64,000 nt of DNA from Aquatica leii (GCA_035610365.1 CM069434.1:123188895-123252894), one strand, 5' to 3'; positions 46,388-58,435 are shown, counted from the stretch's first letter. Made by a program: numbers and translations. Notes: generated from the sequence alone by a model not told the origin.

Positions 46388-46984
46388 AAATATTGAATAC
46401 ATAAACGGACGATGGATGTTTAGCACCTATAAATGTTTCTGGAAAACTGAGACTGCTGAACTAAGGTGTAAAAATTTCTACTGCGAGGTTGGGCAAGGAA
46501 TGCTTTAGATTTTCTAAAGTGTTTAAAGGCGACTAATTTATACAAAAAAGAAACTCTAACAATATGGCATGTTTAAAAAAATCTGAGTATTTTATTACTA
46601 CACAAGAAGTCGATCTCACAGAACTAAACCATGACGACACATTCAAACTACAAGAGAATAGTTTTCAAACATCTGAAATTTAAACTTTAGAAAACTTTAA
46701 AAGAGGAAACAATAGTAGAAAAAGTTTATAATGGTAGTGTTTATGAATATAATAAAGCTTGTATAAATTTTCTACTTGAAAAAACTGTTTTAAGCCCAGA
46801 TTCATCAGTATTATAATGTATAATGATAATGTTTATGAAGACAATAGTGTTTCTCTAGATTTGCTACTTAAAAATTTAGATAACTCAATATATCAAAATA
46901 ATACAATTTGAAGATTTGATAACAGTCGTTAATTAAAAACATAGATACATATTCAGCTAAGGAAAAAACTCTAAAACGTAAAAG
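46388..46984. other. Stretch with coding-like but broken frames
   Basis: Between 46,560 and 46,980 on plus, YNGSVYEYNKA and YNDNVYEDNSV are similar short readings about 95 bp apart, followed by a basic KRKRKRQS-like reading. This looks like an eroded coding sequence with an internal repeat. I cannot name it. Confidence 0.25.
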
Positions 46985-48960
46985 AAAAAGACAATCAGCG
47001 TTTCCTTTTTCACTCTTTTGTTCATTGTTCGTTGAATTTTTGTTTAATTTTTGCTATAACCAAAAATTGGTCGTTATCAGCACTCGCACCTCTAAATCTC
47101 TTATTATAGTAGCGTTTTTCGTTTCTACTAGTACACGGTCTATCTGGTTTCTTTGTGTACTGTTTCCTCCTGGTTTTATCCATGTTCTTTTATGTGTTTT
47201 CTTGTGTTTGAATTTTGTGCTACTTATTATCATGTTTGTTGATGCTGCAAATTCACACAATCTACTTTCATTATCGTTTGTGTCATCATGTATCGTATGC
47301 TTTCCTGGCACTTTACTTGCGAATTCTTCTTTGCCTATCTCCAACCACCATTATCATATTGAAACGTTCAAGAAATTACTTGCAAACGCAAGAGCCTTCT
47401 AGAATGCTGTTATCTATTTTCTAGAAGTTATAGCGAAAAGTGAGAAACGATCGAGAAGGATTTCCGTATGTCTTTATATAGCGACGAGACAGATCGTAGG
47501 TCAGTTATTGTCGAAACGCGAATGCAGCTGTATTAAGAAGATTATCAAGTTGAAATAAATAAGTATCGTTAGCACGCGTGTATGTGATTATTAGTGTAAA
47601 CAAGTGTGAAATCCGAGGACGTTATCTTATCCTTAGTGATATAAATTATAGTGTAAGTGTTTTTATTAAATATTATTAGATTTTATTAGTTCGGTTAAAT
47701 TAAAAGTGTATATATTTCTAGAATAAGTAAACATAATTTTTAATCGTTTAAATAAATTAGTTTTTAATAAATAGATACGTAACAATATCATGTCTTAATG
47801 CTTCCTCTGTGAGTTTTTTTAATTCTCGGTATAATTTCTCTTTATCATTTTTATCAGCTTTTTCCGTCGGGGCATATATATTTATACTTGACAAATTTGT
47901 AGGTTTGGCTTCAATTCTTATATAAGCTAGTCTACCGTTTATTGGTTTAAAGCGAAATATTTTTCTGCTTGCTCTATATTATTTACGTAAAAGGCAACCC
48001 TATTTGCTCCTTGCTTTTTCTTCTCGTGAGTATAATAATTTTTTTTTATTATCTCTCCTTCTATTTTCCATTGCACCTCTACTTGATATCTTTTTTGTGA
48101 CTTCCATCATTTTTATTTCTTTCAGTAACGATTTTATGTTTCAAGTCCGTATCTTTATCTCATTTTTATGTTTTTTGTTGTTGTTTATTTATGTATTTTC
48201 CAAAATCATATATTTTTTCGTATCCTATCGTCATCTTTAATTTTGCCTGTTTTTACCCATTTATTCGTTTTTTGATCGCCGTGATGTATTTGTTATTATT
48301 CATTTTCTGCGTCTCCTGGTGACCTTTCACTCACTGTTCTGGTCTTTTGTTCGTTATTGCTCTGTGAATTCTTTGCTATTCACAATTAGTTTATTATATT
48401 TCATTTTGCCAAGCATCCTTCTTTCTTTGCTTTTTTTAAATAGTATTTAAGTTTTTTACTTGTTTCTCTTACTGCCCTAGGGTAGTCTTTAGTTATCTAT
48501 ATGTTTTAGCCTTTTAAACATTTTTTAGTTTTGAGAATTTTTATTTTTTGTTTCCTTGTTGCTAGTTTCACCATTATTATTTTATTTTATCCTTTCTGGA
48601 ATTTTCTCATTCTTGTTATTTCACTACCTTGCAGTTCCTTCTTCTCATCCAGTCCCATCTTGTTATAGATTTGTACTATTTTTTCTATTAACTTGTCTTC
48701 GTCTTCATTATTTTCCTCTCCCATTCCATGAATTATTATGTTTTCCTTCTTTACATGTTTTTCCAGTATCTCAATTCTTGTTTCCTGATCTGCTACCTGT
48801 TTTTAGTGTCCTATTTTCTCTTTGCAATTCATTTACTGCCTTTACAGTTTTTTCCATTTTTGTATTTAATCCTTTTTTTTACTTCGCTCAATTCTTGTTT
48901 TATGCCGTTCAGGATTCATGATTTTTTCCACCGTTTTGTTTCGTTTACTCCGCTTCTGTT
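46985..48960 (-). pseudogene. LINE ORF1 and endonuclease, split by a solo LTR
   Basis: On minus from about 48,950: a coiled-coil region (EKTVKAVNELQRENRTLK), then ENIIIHGMGEENNEDE and DYPRAVRETSKKLKYYLKKA (about 48,765-48,410), typical of a LINE ORF1 RNA-binding protein. ORF2 begins near 48,290 with a poor amino end. SINIYAPTEKADKNDKEKL (about 47,890-47,835) is the endonuclease YAPT block. After the inserted LTR, MVVGD and IGKEEFASKVPGKHTIHDD, NDNESRLCEFAAS, HKKTHKRTW and NQIDRVL complete most of the nuclease. A deletion of about 11-13 bases lies at the GDFNAKIG motif. No reverse transcriptase follows: the copy ends near 46,985. Confidence 0.82.
47360..47784 (+). repeat. Solo LTR, family 2, copy b, inside a LINE
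   Basis: 425 bp from TGAAACGTTC to ACGTAACA with ATAT on both sides (47,356-47,359 and 47,785-47,788). Excising it with one ATAT restores the LINE reading HDMIMVVGD on minus without a frame change, which confirms the boundaries. The same ATAT duplication flanks copy a at 29,063. Confidence 0.9.
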
Positions 48961-51690
48961 TTCTTTCAAAATAGTAACTGTACTTTTATGTTATACTAAA
49001 GGATACTTTTGCATGTTTAAACAGCATGTGAAAAATCCAATAGATAAGTTATTTAAAACATCGTACAGAAACAATAAAATAATAAAAACATTTTTATTTG
49101 TGATAAATTTGCCAAATTTTAAATTTATACCATAAATAAAACATAAACTATTGCAAACATGTTTATCGAATGTGATTTAGTAAAAAATGTATGTATATAT
49201 CTACTTAGTAATGAGATACGAATAAATATGAAATGAAAATGAGTACCGTATAGTATAGTACGTAAGCGGAATTGACTTCGTGCGATGTGAATAAAAAAAA
49301 TATTTTGTTGCTTCTACAATAAAAGGAAAACAGAGTAAAGTGCCAGTAAATAATTCTAGAACCTATTATCGACAATTCACAAGGGTTTTCTCAACTCTCG
49401 CAAGTAATCATCACAAATTTTATTTAAACAGGTTTTTTTAACTTAAGTTTACAAAACCCAATAAGATTTTCAATTTCGAGTCATGTTTAAACCAAACTTT
49501 TACAATATGTAATTAAAAACGCAAAAACAATGTTAAAAAATGAAACTTTTTAATCAAGTTTAATAACAACTTAGAACAAGATTCGACGTTGAATTGTTGG
49601 TTTAATTCTATTCATTTTGATTCGGCATTGTATAAGTCTTTTGTTTTCTTTTGTATAGAAACTGAAGTCAAGTCGAAAAGGAAAGTTCTTCTAATAACGT
49701 TTGATCCTTCAAACAATTGACTGGGATATCACAATACTCTTTATGAATAACGCGTTTTCTTTCAATTTTATCGATTTCATTGTTATAACGGAATTGAATC
49801 TTAATTAATTTTTCGGCTTTATAGTTTATAATCACCACGTATGTTGTGATCAAGTTAATTTTCGTTCTGATTGAATCATCAATCTTAAACACAAGGTTTG
49901 GTTTTTACCCGAAAAAATTATTGACAAAAGCAAAACAGATTTTGAATATTAACATTTTGTGTACGTTATTGGATTATGTTTAGAAACACATTCACGTAAA
50001 AGCTTTCGCAATTAAAAACATGTTTTTTGTTAGCGTTTTAAAACGCGTTAACGTTTATCACATCATTTTTCTTTATATTAAAAGACATTAAATAACACGC
50101 AACCTCACCGTTTTTAATTTTCGGATGCAATCAATAGTTTTTTTATGTAACAAAAAATTGCTGTAATTATCGTTATTTTTGTCGCAACTAACGTTGATGC
50201 TTATCGTTTTCTAATTGAGATCAATTTTAATAATCAAAAACTTGACTAAAAGAACATTATAATTTTTTTTTGAATTTAACTGTAGCATAAATTACTGTTA
50301 ATTACTGTATATTAATCATTGTTACATATAATACTTATACAAATATATAAATTTAGTTAATTGTGTTTAGTTGTTAAAAAATCAATGTTTATAAAGTTAA
50401 ATGTTTCCTTTTGTAATAAAAATGAAAGTTAAGGTTAAACATTAATTTAGTTGTTTTTCTAAATTGCTACAATCTTTATATTCTTTATAAAGTATTTTGT
50501 TTCTTATGATTATACTTTTAGATTAAATTGTGTTCTTTGGTTTTGTTTTTTAGCAGATGTGTTTTGCATTGTGTTTAAGATTCTATAAAACAAAAAATGC
50601 AAATTATCTTCGATTTTTATATGGTATACTTTTTTATAAAAAACTATCTCGCGATTAAATAAAGAATTAATCTATACATTTTTTACTTGCTAAAGCCAAT
50701 TTCTGTCAATGCGCCAATGTAGAAGTACATTAGTGTTCTTCCATTTCTAAGTAGCTTCATAAGCGAAAACGGCCGTCCAAGGTTTACTCTGATGGCATTT
50801 TCACAATTGCATTGACATAGTTTACGTTGTACAAACGTTTAACAATGTATATAATGTGAACGTTTTCAGATATCGTTAAAACATTATGTAGGTAACTACC
50901 AAAATGTTTTAGAGTTAACAAATAAATTCTGTTGATCAATGTACATAGTGTGCAGAAACTTTATGTTTTTTTAATTTTCATATTTAAATGTTTTCAGTTT
51001 GTACTTACATCCTAACCTTGTTAGTTTTATCGGCTCCATTAGAATAAAACAATAAACCTGGCAAACGAAACAAGGCATTTATCGTATCACATCCTCATGT
51101 CTACTTAGTATTATTATTATAAAGTGCACTGGAAAAATGCCGTGTAAAAAATTACGTTTTGCACTTTTATCTGCTAAATTTAGTTCCAAATTTAAACTTG
51201 GCCTTCCGAGAGATTTAATTTCCAACTTTTCTTGGCTTAGTCTTAGTGAGTTGTCAAGAGAATACTAATGCTAATTATTGTGTTTAATACAAGGACTCGT
51301 GTCAATTTTTACCGATTTTTTCTTGACAGAAAAAATGATAATAATAAAATAGTTTTGTTGTAATTAAAGAATCATAATAATTATGTGTGTTTACTTAAAC
51401 ATTTAATATATAAAATCGTTTCTAAAAAAGTTTCTGGTTCAGAATTTAATATTAGTTTTCCACGTAATAGATTTCTTACTTAAAAAAAACATGATACATC
51501 GTACAAAAATAATAAACACATAAAATTTTTAACTGTTTGTTTAAGAACATTTTTAACGTTTACTAAATAATTTAAATTTGCCATGACTGAATTTACATTA
51601 TAATAATTTAAAAAATTGTTGGAGCTTGCAGTTTAAAAATGTGGCTTTTGAAACCTATTTGTCCCGGTTTTGTAATTTTACAACTGGCAA
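48961..51690. other. AT-rich stretch, nothing recognised
   Basis: The frame on minus at 49,668-49,892 (74 codons, Lys/Ile-rich) is unrecognised. No repeat partner was seen. Confidence 0.4.
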
Positions 51691-51694
51691 CCCT

Positions 51695-52676
51695 ATTAAA
51701 GACCGAAAAGAAAAAAAAAGAACTGATCAATAAAATGGATACAGCAGTAGAAAGGAAAAGATATAACAAAGAAACATAACAAAGAGAAAAGATATGACGG
51801 AATAAGGAATACAGGGAAGCCAAGAAGAAGGTAAGAAAAAGTAAAAGAAAGTGGAAAAAAGGAAAAATTTATATTCAGGAATATAAAAAATTGAGATCGC
51901 AATATAGAAAAGAGTGTGGTAAAAAAAAGAGGAATATAGAAAAGAGTTGGAGGAAGAAATAAAAATGTTAGAAAATGAAGGAAACATACAGCTTTTTGAA
52001 TAAAGAAAGAAAAATTGCTAAAAAAGGTGAGATACAAATTGATATGAAAAAATGGAGAAAACATTGCGTAAATAACTTAGAGGAGAAAGAAGAGAGTTAG
52101 GGTGAATTCGAAATAGAAAGGATAACAAGAGAAGGGAACAGTACGGCTATACAGAAAGAAGAAATAGAAGCATTAAGAAAAATAAAAAAAAGAAAGCCAG
52201 AAGAGAGGGATGGGACGCAAGGAAAAGAATGGAAATTTACAGAAGAGAAGATATGGTCTGATGAAGGGTTTCGGGATGATTGGAAAGAAGCAATAATATG
52301 CCTAGTTTACAAAGGAGGAGACAGAAGAGAGCTAAAAGACTATAGAGTTATAAGTGTGGCAAATGTGAGATATAATATTTATACGACAATTTTGCAAAAA
52401 AGACTGGAAATAAAAATAGAGGAAAAAAAGATCTTACCAGACTAGCAGGCAGGATTTTGAAAGTGAGAAAGGCATTAGATAATGTATACATATTGAAACA
52501 GATAGTAAACAAAGAATTAGAAATGAAGAGAGGGAAAGTTTTTGCGGTATTTCTGGATATAAAAGCAGTGTTTGATAATGTAAATAGAAGTAAATCATGG
52601 AATATATTAAGAAAAAAAACAGATAGAGGAAGAACTAGTTACGAATATAGAGGAAACGCAAATTAAAAGTTAAGTG
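51695..52676 (+). pseudogene. LINE reverse transcriptase, 5' part
   Basis: The strand is purine-rich, as in many insect LINEs. After a Lys-rich linker, FRDDWKEAIICLVYKGGDRR (about 52,268-52,330) is the start of the reverse-transcriptase domain. LKDYRVISVANVRYNIYTTI, ILQKRLEIKIE and NVYILKQIVNKELEMK follow. AVFLDIKAVFDNVNRSK (about 52,549-52,600) carries the first catalytic Asp. Several stops and at least one frame change are present. The frame breaks at 52,676 where the Gypsy element is inserted and resumes at 59,776. The copy is 5' truncated (no endonuclease). Confidence 0.85.
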
Positions 52677-53646
52677 TGTAACAGTCAATATTTTTTTATA
52701 CTTATAATTAAATTAGGTACACGCCACTGGTGCTGCGTTAGCATTTCTTTAAGAGTTTAGTTTTAACACCGGATGAAGGAGGGGTAGTAGTAGCGAGCCG
52801 GGAAAAAAGAAAGCACGTCTTTTTTCTCAAAGCCAAATAAAAGTGTTTTTCGAAAATTTTTACGAAAAAATTGTGCAATAAAGTATTGCAAGAAGGTGTA
52901 AAGTTCAGTTAGTGGTACTGCATTGGGGCTAACAAGTTGGGCAATTTCGAGATCAATATAATGAAGAAAAGGATTCTCAATAAGAAATAAAAATAAACCA
53001 AAAATACCTTTGGTTAGAGTTGGAGTCGTCAATCTTTGCTAAAACAAAGGTACCAAAAAATTAAAATAATTTTTTTATTTGATTGCTGAACTTTCTCAAT
53101 AAAGTAATGAACGTGCCTAGAAAAAAAATTAATAAAAGTATACTCATTGAATGAACTATAAATAGAAAAAAGTTTGTATTCGAACTTTGTAACTAGGCCG
53201 CATCTGAGAACAAAGTGTCATTATTCTCAGAATTAATTAGCTTCTATTTTGGTTTGTTCCTTGAAATTAAAGAAAAGGACAAGTTTTGACTATTTGTGTG
53301 CAGTGGCGTAGACAATTTTGTATGAATTAAAAGAAAAAACGATTTTTCCTTTTTGTTACTATTTGTTTGATGTTTTGTTTGTTGTGTCATAAACTTATTT
53401 TGTTTATTTTCTATTTCTAACCTACCTAATGTTTGCCTTGAGAAAGAGAGTTTGTAATTTCTTTTTTCATTACCGTGCTGACTAGTCCGGAGCATAAAAC
53501 GATCTGAAAGTTTGAAAAATTTAAAGCGCGCGCCCATTGCAGTAGTTAGCAGTATATTAAAAAAAAAAGGGATACGTTTTTTTTTTTTATTTATGTTTTA
53601 CGCCTTCAGTTTGGACAACCAGCGTGACAAAAAGAGTGCCGCTACA
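52677..53646 (+). repeat. 5' LTR of the Gypsy element
   Basis: 970 bp, TGTAACAGTCAA...GTGCCGCTACA. It differs from the 3' LTR at only a handful of single bases (for example CTCAAAGCC versus CTCGAAGCC), by a 6-bp AAAGAA-type indel in an A run, and by lacking about 231 bp that the 3' LTR has. The U3 region would hold the promoter; no clear TATA element was assigned. Confidence 0.95.
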
Positions 53647-53649
53647 ATA

Positions 53650-53667
53650 TGGCGCCCAACGTGGAGC
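53650..53667 (+). promoter_or_regulatory. Primer binding site for tRNA-Lys(CUU)
   Basis: TGGCGCCCAACGTGGAGC lies three bases after the 5' LTR. It is complementary to the 3' end of insect tRNA-Lys (which ends in ...CACGUUGGGCGCCA, from family knowledge) with one mismatch (GGAG for GGGG). Minus-strand DNA synthesis would start here. Confidence 0.85.
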
Positions 53668-53779
53668 TCGATAAGATTTGAAAATTTGGTTAATTTATGA
53701 TTTCACTAAAATACCAGTATACTATTGTCTAGTTTCATTATTTATGGAATTAAGGTCAGGTTTTAAAAAAGGTGTAAAA

Positions 53780-55018
53780 ATGGAAAAGTCAAACAATGAC
53801 ACAGCAACCGCAGTGAACAGAGATTATTGGAGTGAACAGGTAGATACATTCGTTCAAACCCAAGAGGCAATGGATCCAATGATAAAACAGATAATGAAAT
53901 TTATGGAAAAACAGAATGAAGAAATCAAATTAACTGTGAGGAAAGAAACAGCTGAGGTTAAGGCAATGGTAGCCGAAGAAGTTAAAGAAATAAAAGAACA
54001 AACAATTGAAATGGAAAATCGATTAGAAAAAAGAATTGACAATGCGTTCAGAAATTATGATCTTGAAATTGAAACGAAAATTGAAGAAACCATCTTACCA
54101 CTTGAAGTTAAAGTCCATGAATTGGAAAATCAAAATGTGGAGCTTAAAGAAAATATATTAATAGTTTGTAGAAAAACAACACGACAAGCAGAAATCGAGG
54201 AAAAGAAATTTTTTAACATCGAAGTCAAAGCGAAGGAATTGGACAGCCAATTGAGGAAAATCGAGGAAAAAGTAGATCAAATGGAAAATAAAAACCTACA
54301 ATCACAGGTTGTAATAGTTCAGCCAAATGATACTAAGTTATCCAAATTTGAAAAAAATTCACGAACGATCCATCCAAAGGATTTTCTGCAATCAATAGAA
54401 ACCTACATGGAAAATATGAGAATCAAAGAAGAAAATAAGCTCAATACAGTAATTGAATACTTGGAAGGAAGTGTAAAAGTATGGGCAGGTATTCAGAAAA
54501 GCCACTGGAAATCTTACAGAGAGTTCAAGGAAGATTTTCTACAAGAATTCTGGTCCATAGCCATTCAAAATAGAATCAGACGACAAATCTATGAAACTAG
54601 AACCTATAGTCTACGATTTGGAGATTTTTCAGAACATATTTGGTTTTGGGTGAACAAAGTCAAGTATTTGGATCCACCAATACCAGAAGAAGAATTAGTA
54701 TTGGCATTAAAACAGCATTTTCCGCTAGAGGTTGAAATGCATTTAATAGCAGCAAGAGTGTACACCATTAAACACTTGTTAGAAATCCTAGATCAGCTAC
54801 AGGAAGTAAGAAGAAGAAGACCAAGAGTCAACAGAGAAAACGAAGAAAGAGAAAGGTCAGATAATTCAAGAGCCAATGAACAAAAGAATTACAATCAGGT
54901 AAGAGCCGTACAGTTTCGTCCGACAGGAAGGGGTAGAGGAAGAGGAAGACCCTATGTACCTGTTCAAAGAAGTCCATCTCCAAGAGCAGATGGATACAAC
55001 AGCCAGCAGGAAAACTAG
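53780..55018 (+). CDS. gag: gag: capsid-like polyprotein
   Basis: The frame is open from 53,678. I choose ATG 53,780 (MEKSNNDTATAV) as start, giving 412 residues; an ATG at 53,744 is also possible. Residues about 30-190 are Glu/Lys-rich and coiled-coil-like. Residues about 195-340 hold the Ty3/Gypsy gag capsid region: VIEYLEGSVKVWAG, YREFKEDFLQEF, and QIYETRTYSLRFGDFSEHIW. The tail is basic (RGRGRGRPYVPVQRSPSP) and has no Cys-Cys-His-Cys zinc knuckle, so RNA binding probably uses the Arg-Gly region. The frame is intact. It would form the cytoplasmic particle in which reverse transcription occurs. The stop overlaps the pol frame. Confidence 0.9.
   Translation: MEKSNNDTATAVNRDYWSEQVDTFVQTQEAMDPMIKQIMKFMEKQNEEIKLTVRKETAEVKAMVAEEVKEIKEQTIEMENRLEKRIDNAFRNYDLEIETKIEETILPLEVKVHELENQNVELKENILIVCRKTTRQAEIEEKKFFNIEVKAKELDSQLRKIEEKVDQMENKNLQSQVVIVQPNDTKLSKFEKNSRTIHPKDFLQSIETYMENMRIKEENKLNTVIEYLEGSVKVWAGIQKSHWKSYREFKEDFLQEFWSIAIQNRIRRQIYETRTYSLRFGDFSEHIWFWVNKVKYLDPPIPEEELVLALKQHFPLEVEMHLIAARVYTIKHLLEILDQLQEVRRRRPRVNRENEERERSDNSRANEQKNYNQVRAVQFRPTGRGRGRGRPYVPVQRSPSPRADGYNSQQEN
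55009..55018 (+). promoter_or_regulatory. Candidate -1 frameshift site at the gag stop
   Basis: GGAAAAC (55,009-55,015) directly precedes the gag stop TAG. Slippage by -1 here enters the pol frame, which is open from well upstream (through 54,940) without a stop. The heptamer has AAA-C in the second half like known sites, but its first three bases (GGA) are not identical, so it is non-canonical. Confidence 0.4.
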
Positions 55019-57723
55019 AAATCCCTGGACAGTGTGCTCCTACAGTCCAGGAAAGGAGAAGTATCGAACAATTGGAGCATTTGAACTTTGTTAAGATATT
55101 CTTAGATAATCTAAAACCAAAACAACAAGACGAAAAAACAATCAAAATAATCAATAAATTAGAAGACGCACCAAATTATTTGGAAGATAGTGAGACCCAC
55201 AGTAATGAAGAGTCTGAAGAAGAATTTGAGGGAGAATTTATACCAAAATTAAATGCAAAAATTGAAGACCAAGATGTCGAAATATTGCTAGATACAGGAA
55301 GTTCTATTTGTGCAATTTCAATGCAATTAATGGAATTAATACTGAAACGAAAACCAAATGTACCAATGCTAAGCGTGAATGGAATAAGAGTGCAAGGCAT
55401 TACGGGAAAAATTGTCAAGATAAAGAAACAAGCATTACTAGAGATACAAATTGGTGAAACAATTCATCACTACCAGTTTTTTGTGATTGATCACCTTACC
55501 ACACCTGTCATAATAGGCACCGATTGGATGAAGGACCATCAAATGAAGTTGAACATTCCAAAAAAATTATTACAATTCAAAATTGAAGACAAATATTATG
55601 AGACAAATTTTAAAGTAAATAAATTTGAACATCGATCATCGCATTTTAAAATAATTAATCATAAAGGAGATAATAAGCAGGAAGAAGACAGAAATTTAAA
55701 GCAGGAATTATTGAATGAAGGGGTAGCAGATGATGACCAAAAAAAAATATCAAAAATATTAGAATATCACAATGAAATATTTTCATCTAGACCAGGACTC
55801 ACTGACAAATTTATGTGCAAACTAAATATCACCGATGCAATACCGTTTGTGCAGAAAAGTTATCCGATCCCAGTTTCAAAGAGAAGAGCGGTAGAGGAAG
55901 AAATCCAGCGAATGTTGGAGTGGAACATCATCGAGAGATCAGAATCTCCGTTTTCCAATCCAATTGTCGTGGTACCTAAATCTGATGGGTCAGTGAGAAT
56001 ATGCCTTGACGCGAGACGTCTAAATCAAATAATCGTACCGGACAGAGAATCGCCTCCTCCAATCGAAGATTTGTTAATGAAATTTAATGGAATGAAGTGT
56101 TTAAGCACTCTGGATTTAACAAGTGGTTATTGGCAATTAGGACTACATCCTGAGTCGAGACCATACACAGCATTTTTAATTAATGGGAAAAATTATCAGT
56201 TTAGAGTGTTACCGTTTGGACTGAATGTCTCCGTAGCATTATTCAATAAATGTATGGATAAGATTTTACCTCAAGAATTTTCTAGTTTTATGACCATTTA
56301 TGTCGACGATATTCTTATCGCTTCGACAAATATAGAAGAACATTGCAAGCACTTGGATCAAGTCTTTAGAAAGTTGAAAGAAGCAAAATTAACGCTCAAG
56401 TTTACAAAATGTCAATTTTTGAAGAAGGAAATTAAGTTTCTAGGACATATTATTTCCGAAAACGGTATTCGAATGGATCCAGAAAAGACAAATTTTCTAC
56501 AAAATTACCCTACACCAAGGAATAAAAGAGAACTGCAATCATTTTTGGGAGTTTGTAATTTCTACAGGAAGTTTTTGGAAAAACATTCCGAATTAATAAG
56601 CCAGCTGACACCGTTATTGAGAAAAAATTGCAACTGGATTTGGAACAGAGAACATGAAGAAATATTTATTAAGATAAGGAATAATTTTATGCAAGAGTTA
56701 GTACTTGAGCACCCAGATTTTAGTAAACCGTTTTGGATATCTACAGATGCTTCGACAAATGCTTTAGGAGCACATTTATTTCAAGTCAAAGAAAACGGAG
56801 AATTGGCAAACATAGGATTTGCTAGCCGAACGCTCCTAGGATCGGAAAAGAATTATGGAATTACGGAATTGGAACTATTAGCAGTTGTTTTTGCTTGCAA
56901 GAAATTTAGAAATTATATTTTGGGATATCCGACAATAATACGTACCGATCATAAAGCTCTCTCGTTTCTATTTAATTGCAAGCCTTTGACCGCAAGGTTG
57001 ATGAGATGGGTTCGATTATTACAGGAGTACCAATTGAGCATAGAATACTGTAAAGGAAAGGAAAATATTATAGCCGATTTTCTTTCAAGATATGGACATA
57101 AGGAAATTAGACAGAAGGAAGCAATAATTATTGGAGTGAATAGAACGATCAAGGAAGAAAATAGAAAAGAATTAGAAGCAATTCTAAAAACTTTTAGTGA
57201 ACAACAAAGACAAGACAATCAAATCAATTGGATAATACGAGAACTAGAATATAATACTAATGAAAAACAAGAAGAACTACAAAAAACTCACATGGTGCAT
57301 CAAGGTGTATTATTTAAATCAAAAAAGGACAATGAAAATTGGTGGTTAGCATATGTCCCCAAAAATTTGGAAAATAATTTAATCAGCTTTTATCATCGAA
57401 TTTACGGACACTTTGGAAGAAAGAAATGTGCTGGAACCATTGGTGAAGCATGTTATATCCCAAATTTAGAAAAGAAAATAAACAAAATCATAACCACATG
57501 TGACATCTGTCAAAAGGCAAAGTTGGACAATCAAAGCAGGGAAGGTCGAATGAAGAATGTTTTAGAAATTAGAAATAGTATCGGTCGATCTTTTTGGACC
57601 ACTACCAAAAGGAAAAGGAAACTTATGTTACATCTTTGTGGTGTTAGATGTTTTCACAAAGTATGTGAGACTTTACCCAATAAAGACAGCAAGAACTACC
57701 ACCTTATTAAAGAAGATAATTGA
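55019..57723 (+). CDS. pol: pol: protease, reverse transcriptase, RNase H, integrase zinc domain
   Basis: In the -1 frame relative to gag, so probably made as a gag-pol fusion. Domains in order: aspartic protease with ILLDTGSSICA (about 55,279); reverse transcriptase with ICLDARRLNQ, LDLTSGYWQL, LPFGLNVSVALF and IYVDDILIA (about 56,290-56,320), all catalytic Asp present; RNase H with STDAST, TELELLAV and RTDHKALSFL; and the integrase HHCC domain (YHRIYGHFGRKK ... TTCDICQKAK). The protein copies the RNA, degrades it and inserts the DNA. True pol homology in this frame ends at about 57,585; the last 45 codons are out of frame, because a single frameshift moves the rest of integrase to the next frame. 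Confidence 0.92.
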
Positions 57724-58435
57724 TAATTTTATACCAATTGTTGGCAAACCAGAAATGATCATCTCCGACCACGGAACACAATTTACAAGTAAAAAATGGA
57801 GACAAGAGTTAGAAGGCCGTAATATTACTGTCAAATTTTCTGCAGTATACCACCCACAATCAAACATCGTAGAGCGAGTTATGAGGGAACTAGGAAGATT
57901 GTTTAGAACCTTTTGTCATGATAGACATGCTAAGTGGTCATCTTATGTCGGTAAAATAGAAACATGGATAAATTGCAGTGTGCACGAATCAACCGGATTT
58001 ACTCCCTATGAACTTATGAAAGGTGAGAAATGTAAACAATTAATTGAATCTCTTATTGAATTTCCAATAAGAAAAGATGAAGAAGTTGACAAAAAGCTTA
58101 TGTTAGCGAGAGATAAACTAATGAGTAAAGCTGAGAAAAGAAAACTAAGACACGATGGAAAGTACAGGAAACCCATGGAATATAAGCCAGGAGATTGGGT
58201 GTTGGTAAAAACCCATTACCATTCATCAGCATTTGACAGAGAAACAAAAAAGTTTTTCTTATTATACGAAGGACCTTATGTTGTGACTAAAGAAATCTAT
58301 CCAAATGCCTATTCGCTGAGATTACCCGATTCGGAAGTAAATAGATGTACTCATAATGTAGTAAATTTGAAGCCTTATCACAAGCCAGAATTGACCAATG
58401 TATCTCTGTTCATTGAAGTTGACCATGGTATTTGA
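57584..58435 (+). pseudogene. pol: Integrase catalytic core and carboxyl domain, frameshifted from pol
   Basis: The reading DLFGPLPKGKGN (from about 57,586) continues to VLDVFTKYVRLYP (first Asp), ISDHGTQF (second Asp) and NIVERVMRELG (Glu), the D,D,E triad of retroviral-type integrases. The carboxyl part YKPGDWVLVKTHYH, then YEGPYVV and VNLKPYH, is the usual DNA-binding tail, ending at TGA 58,435. It is +1 relative to the upstream pol frame. The join is near 57,580-57,586, where one base seems lost or gained. The rest of this element is intact, so the break is recent. A programmed shift at this place would be unusual. Confidence 0.85.

Noticed and set aside
47025-49135. Series of long plus-strand frames rich in Phe, Leu and Ser
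   Set aside because: They are the antisense of the purine-rich LINE ORF1 and endonuclease on the minus strand.
51608-52064. Overlapping Phe/Ser-rich minus frames, also at 60,416-60,799
   Set aside because: Antisense of the purine-rich LINE strand; the plus strand carries reverse-transcriptase motifs.
52763-53032. 89-codon minus frame repeated almost identically at 58,651-58,920
   Set aside because: It lies inside both LTRs, so the duplication only reflects LTR identity. The translation resembles no known protein.
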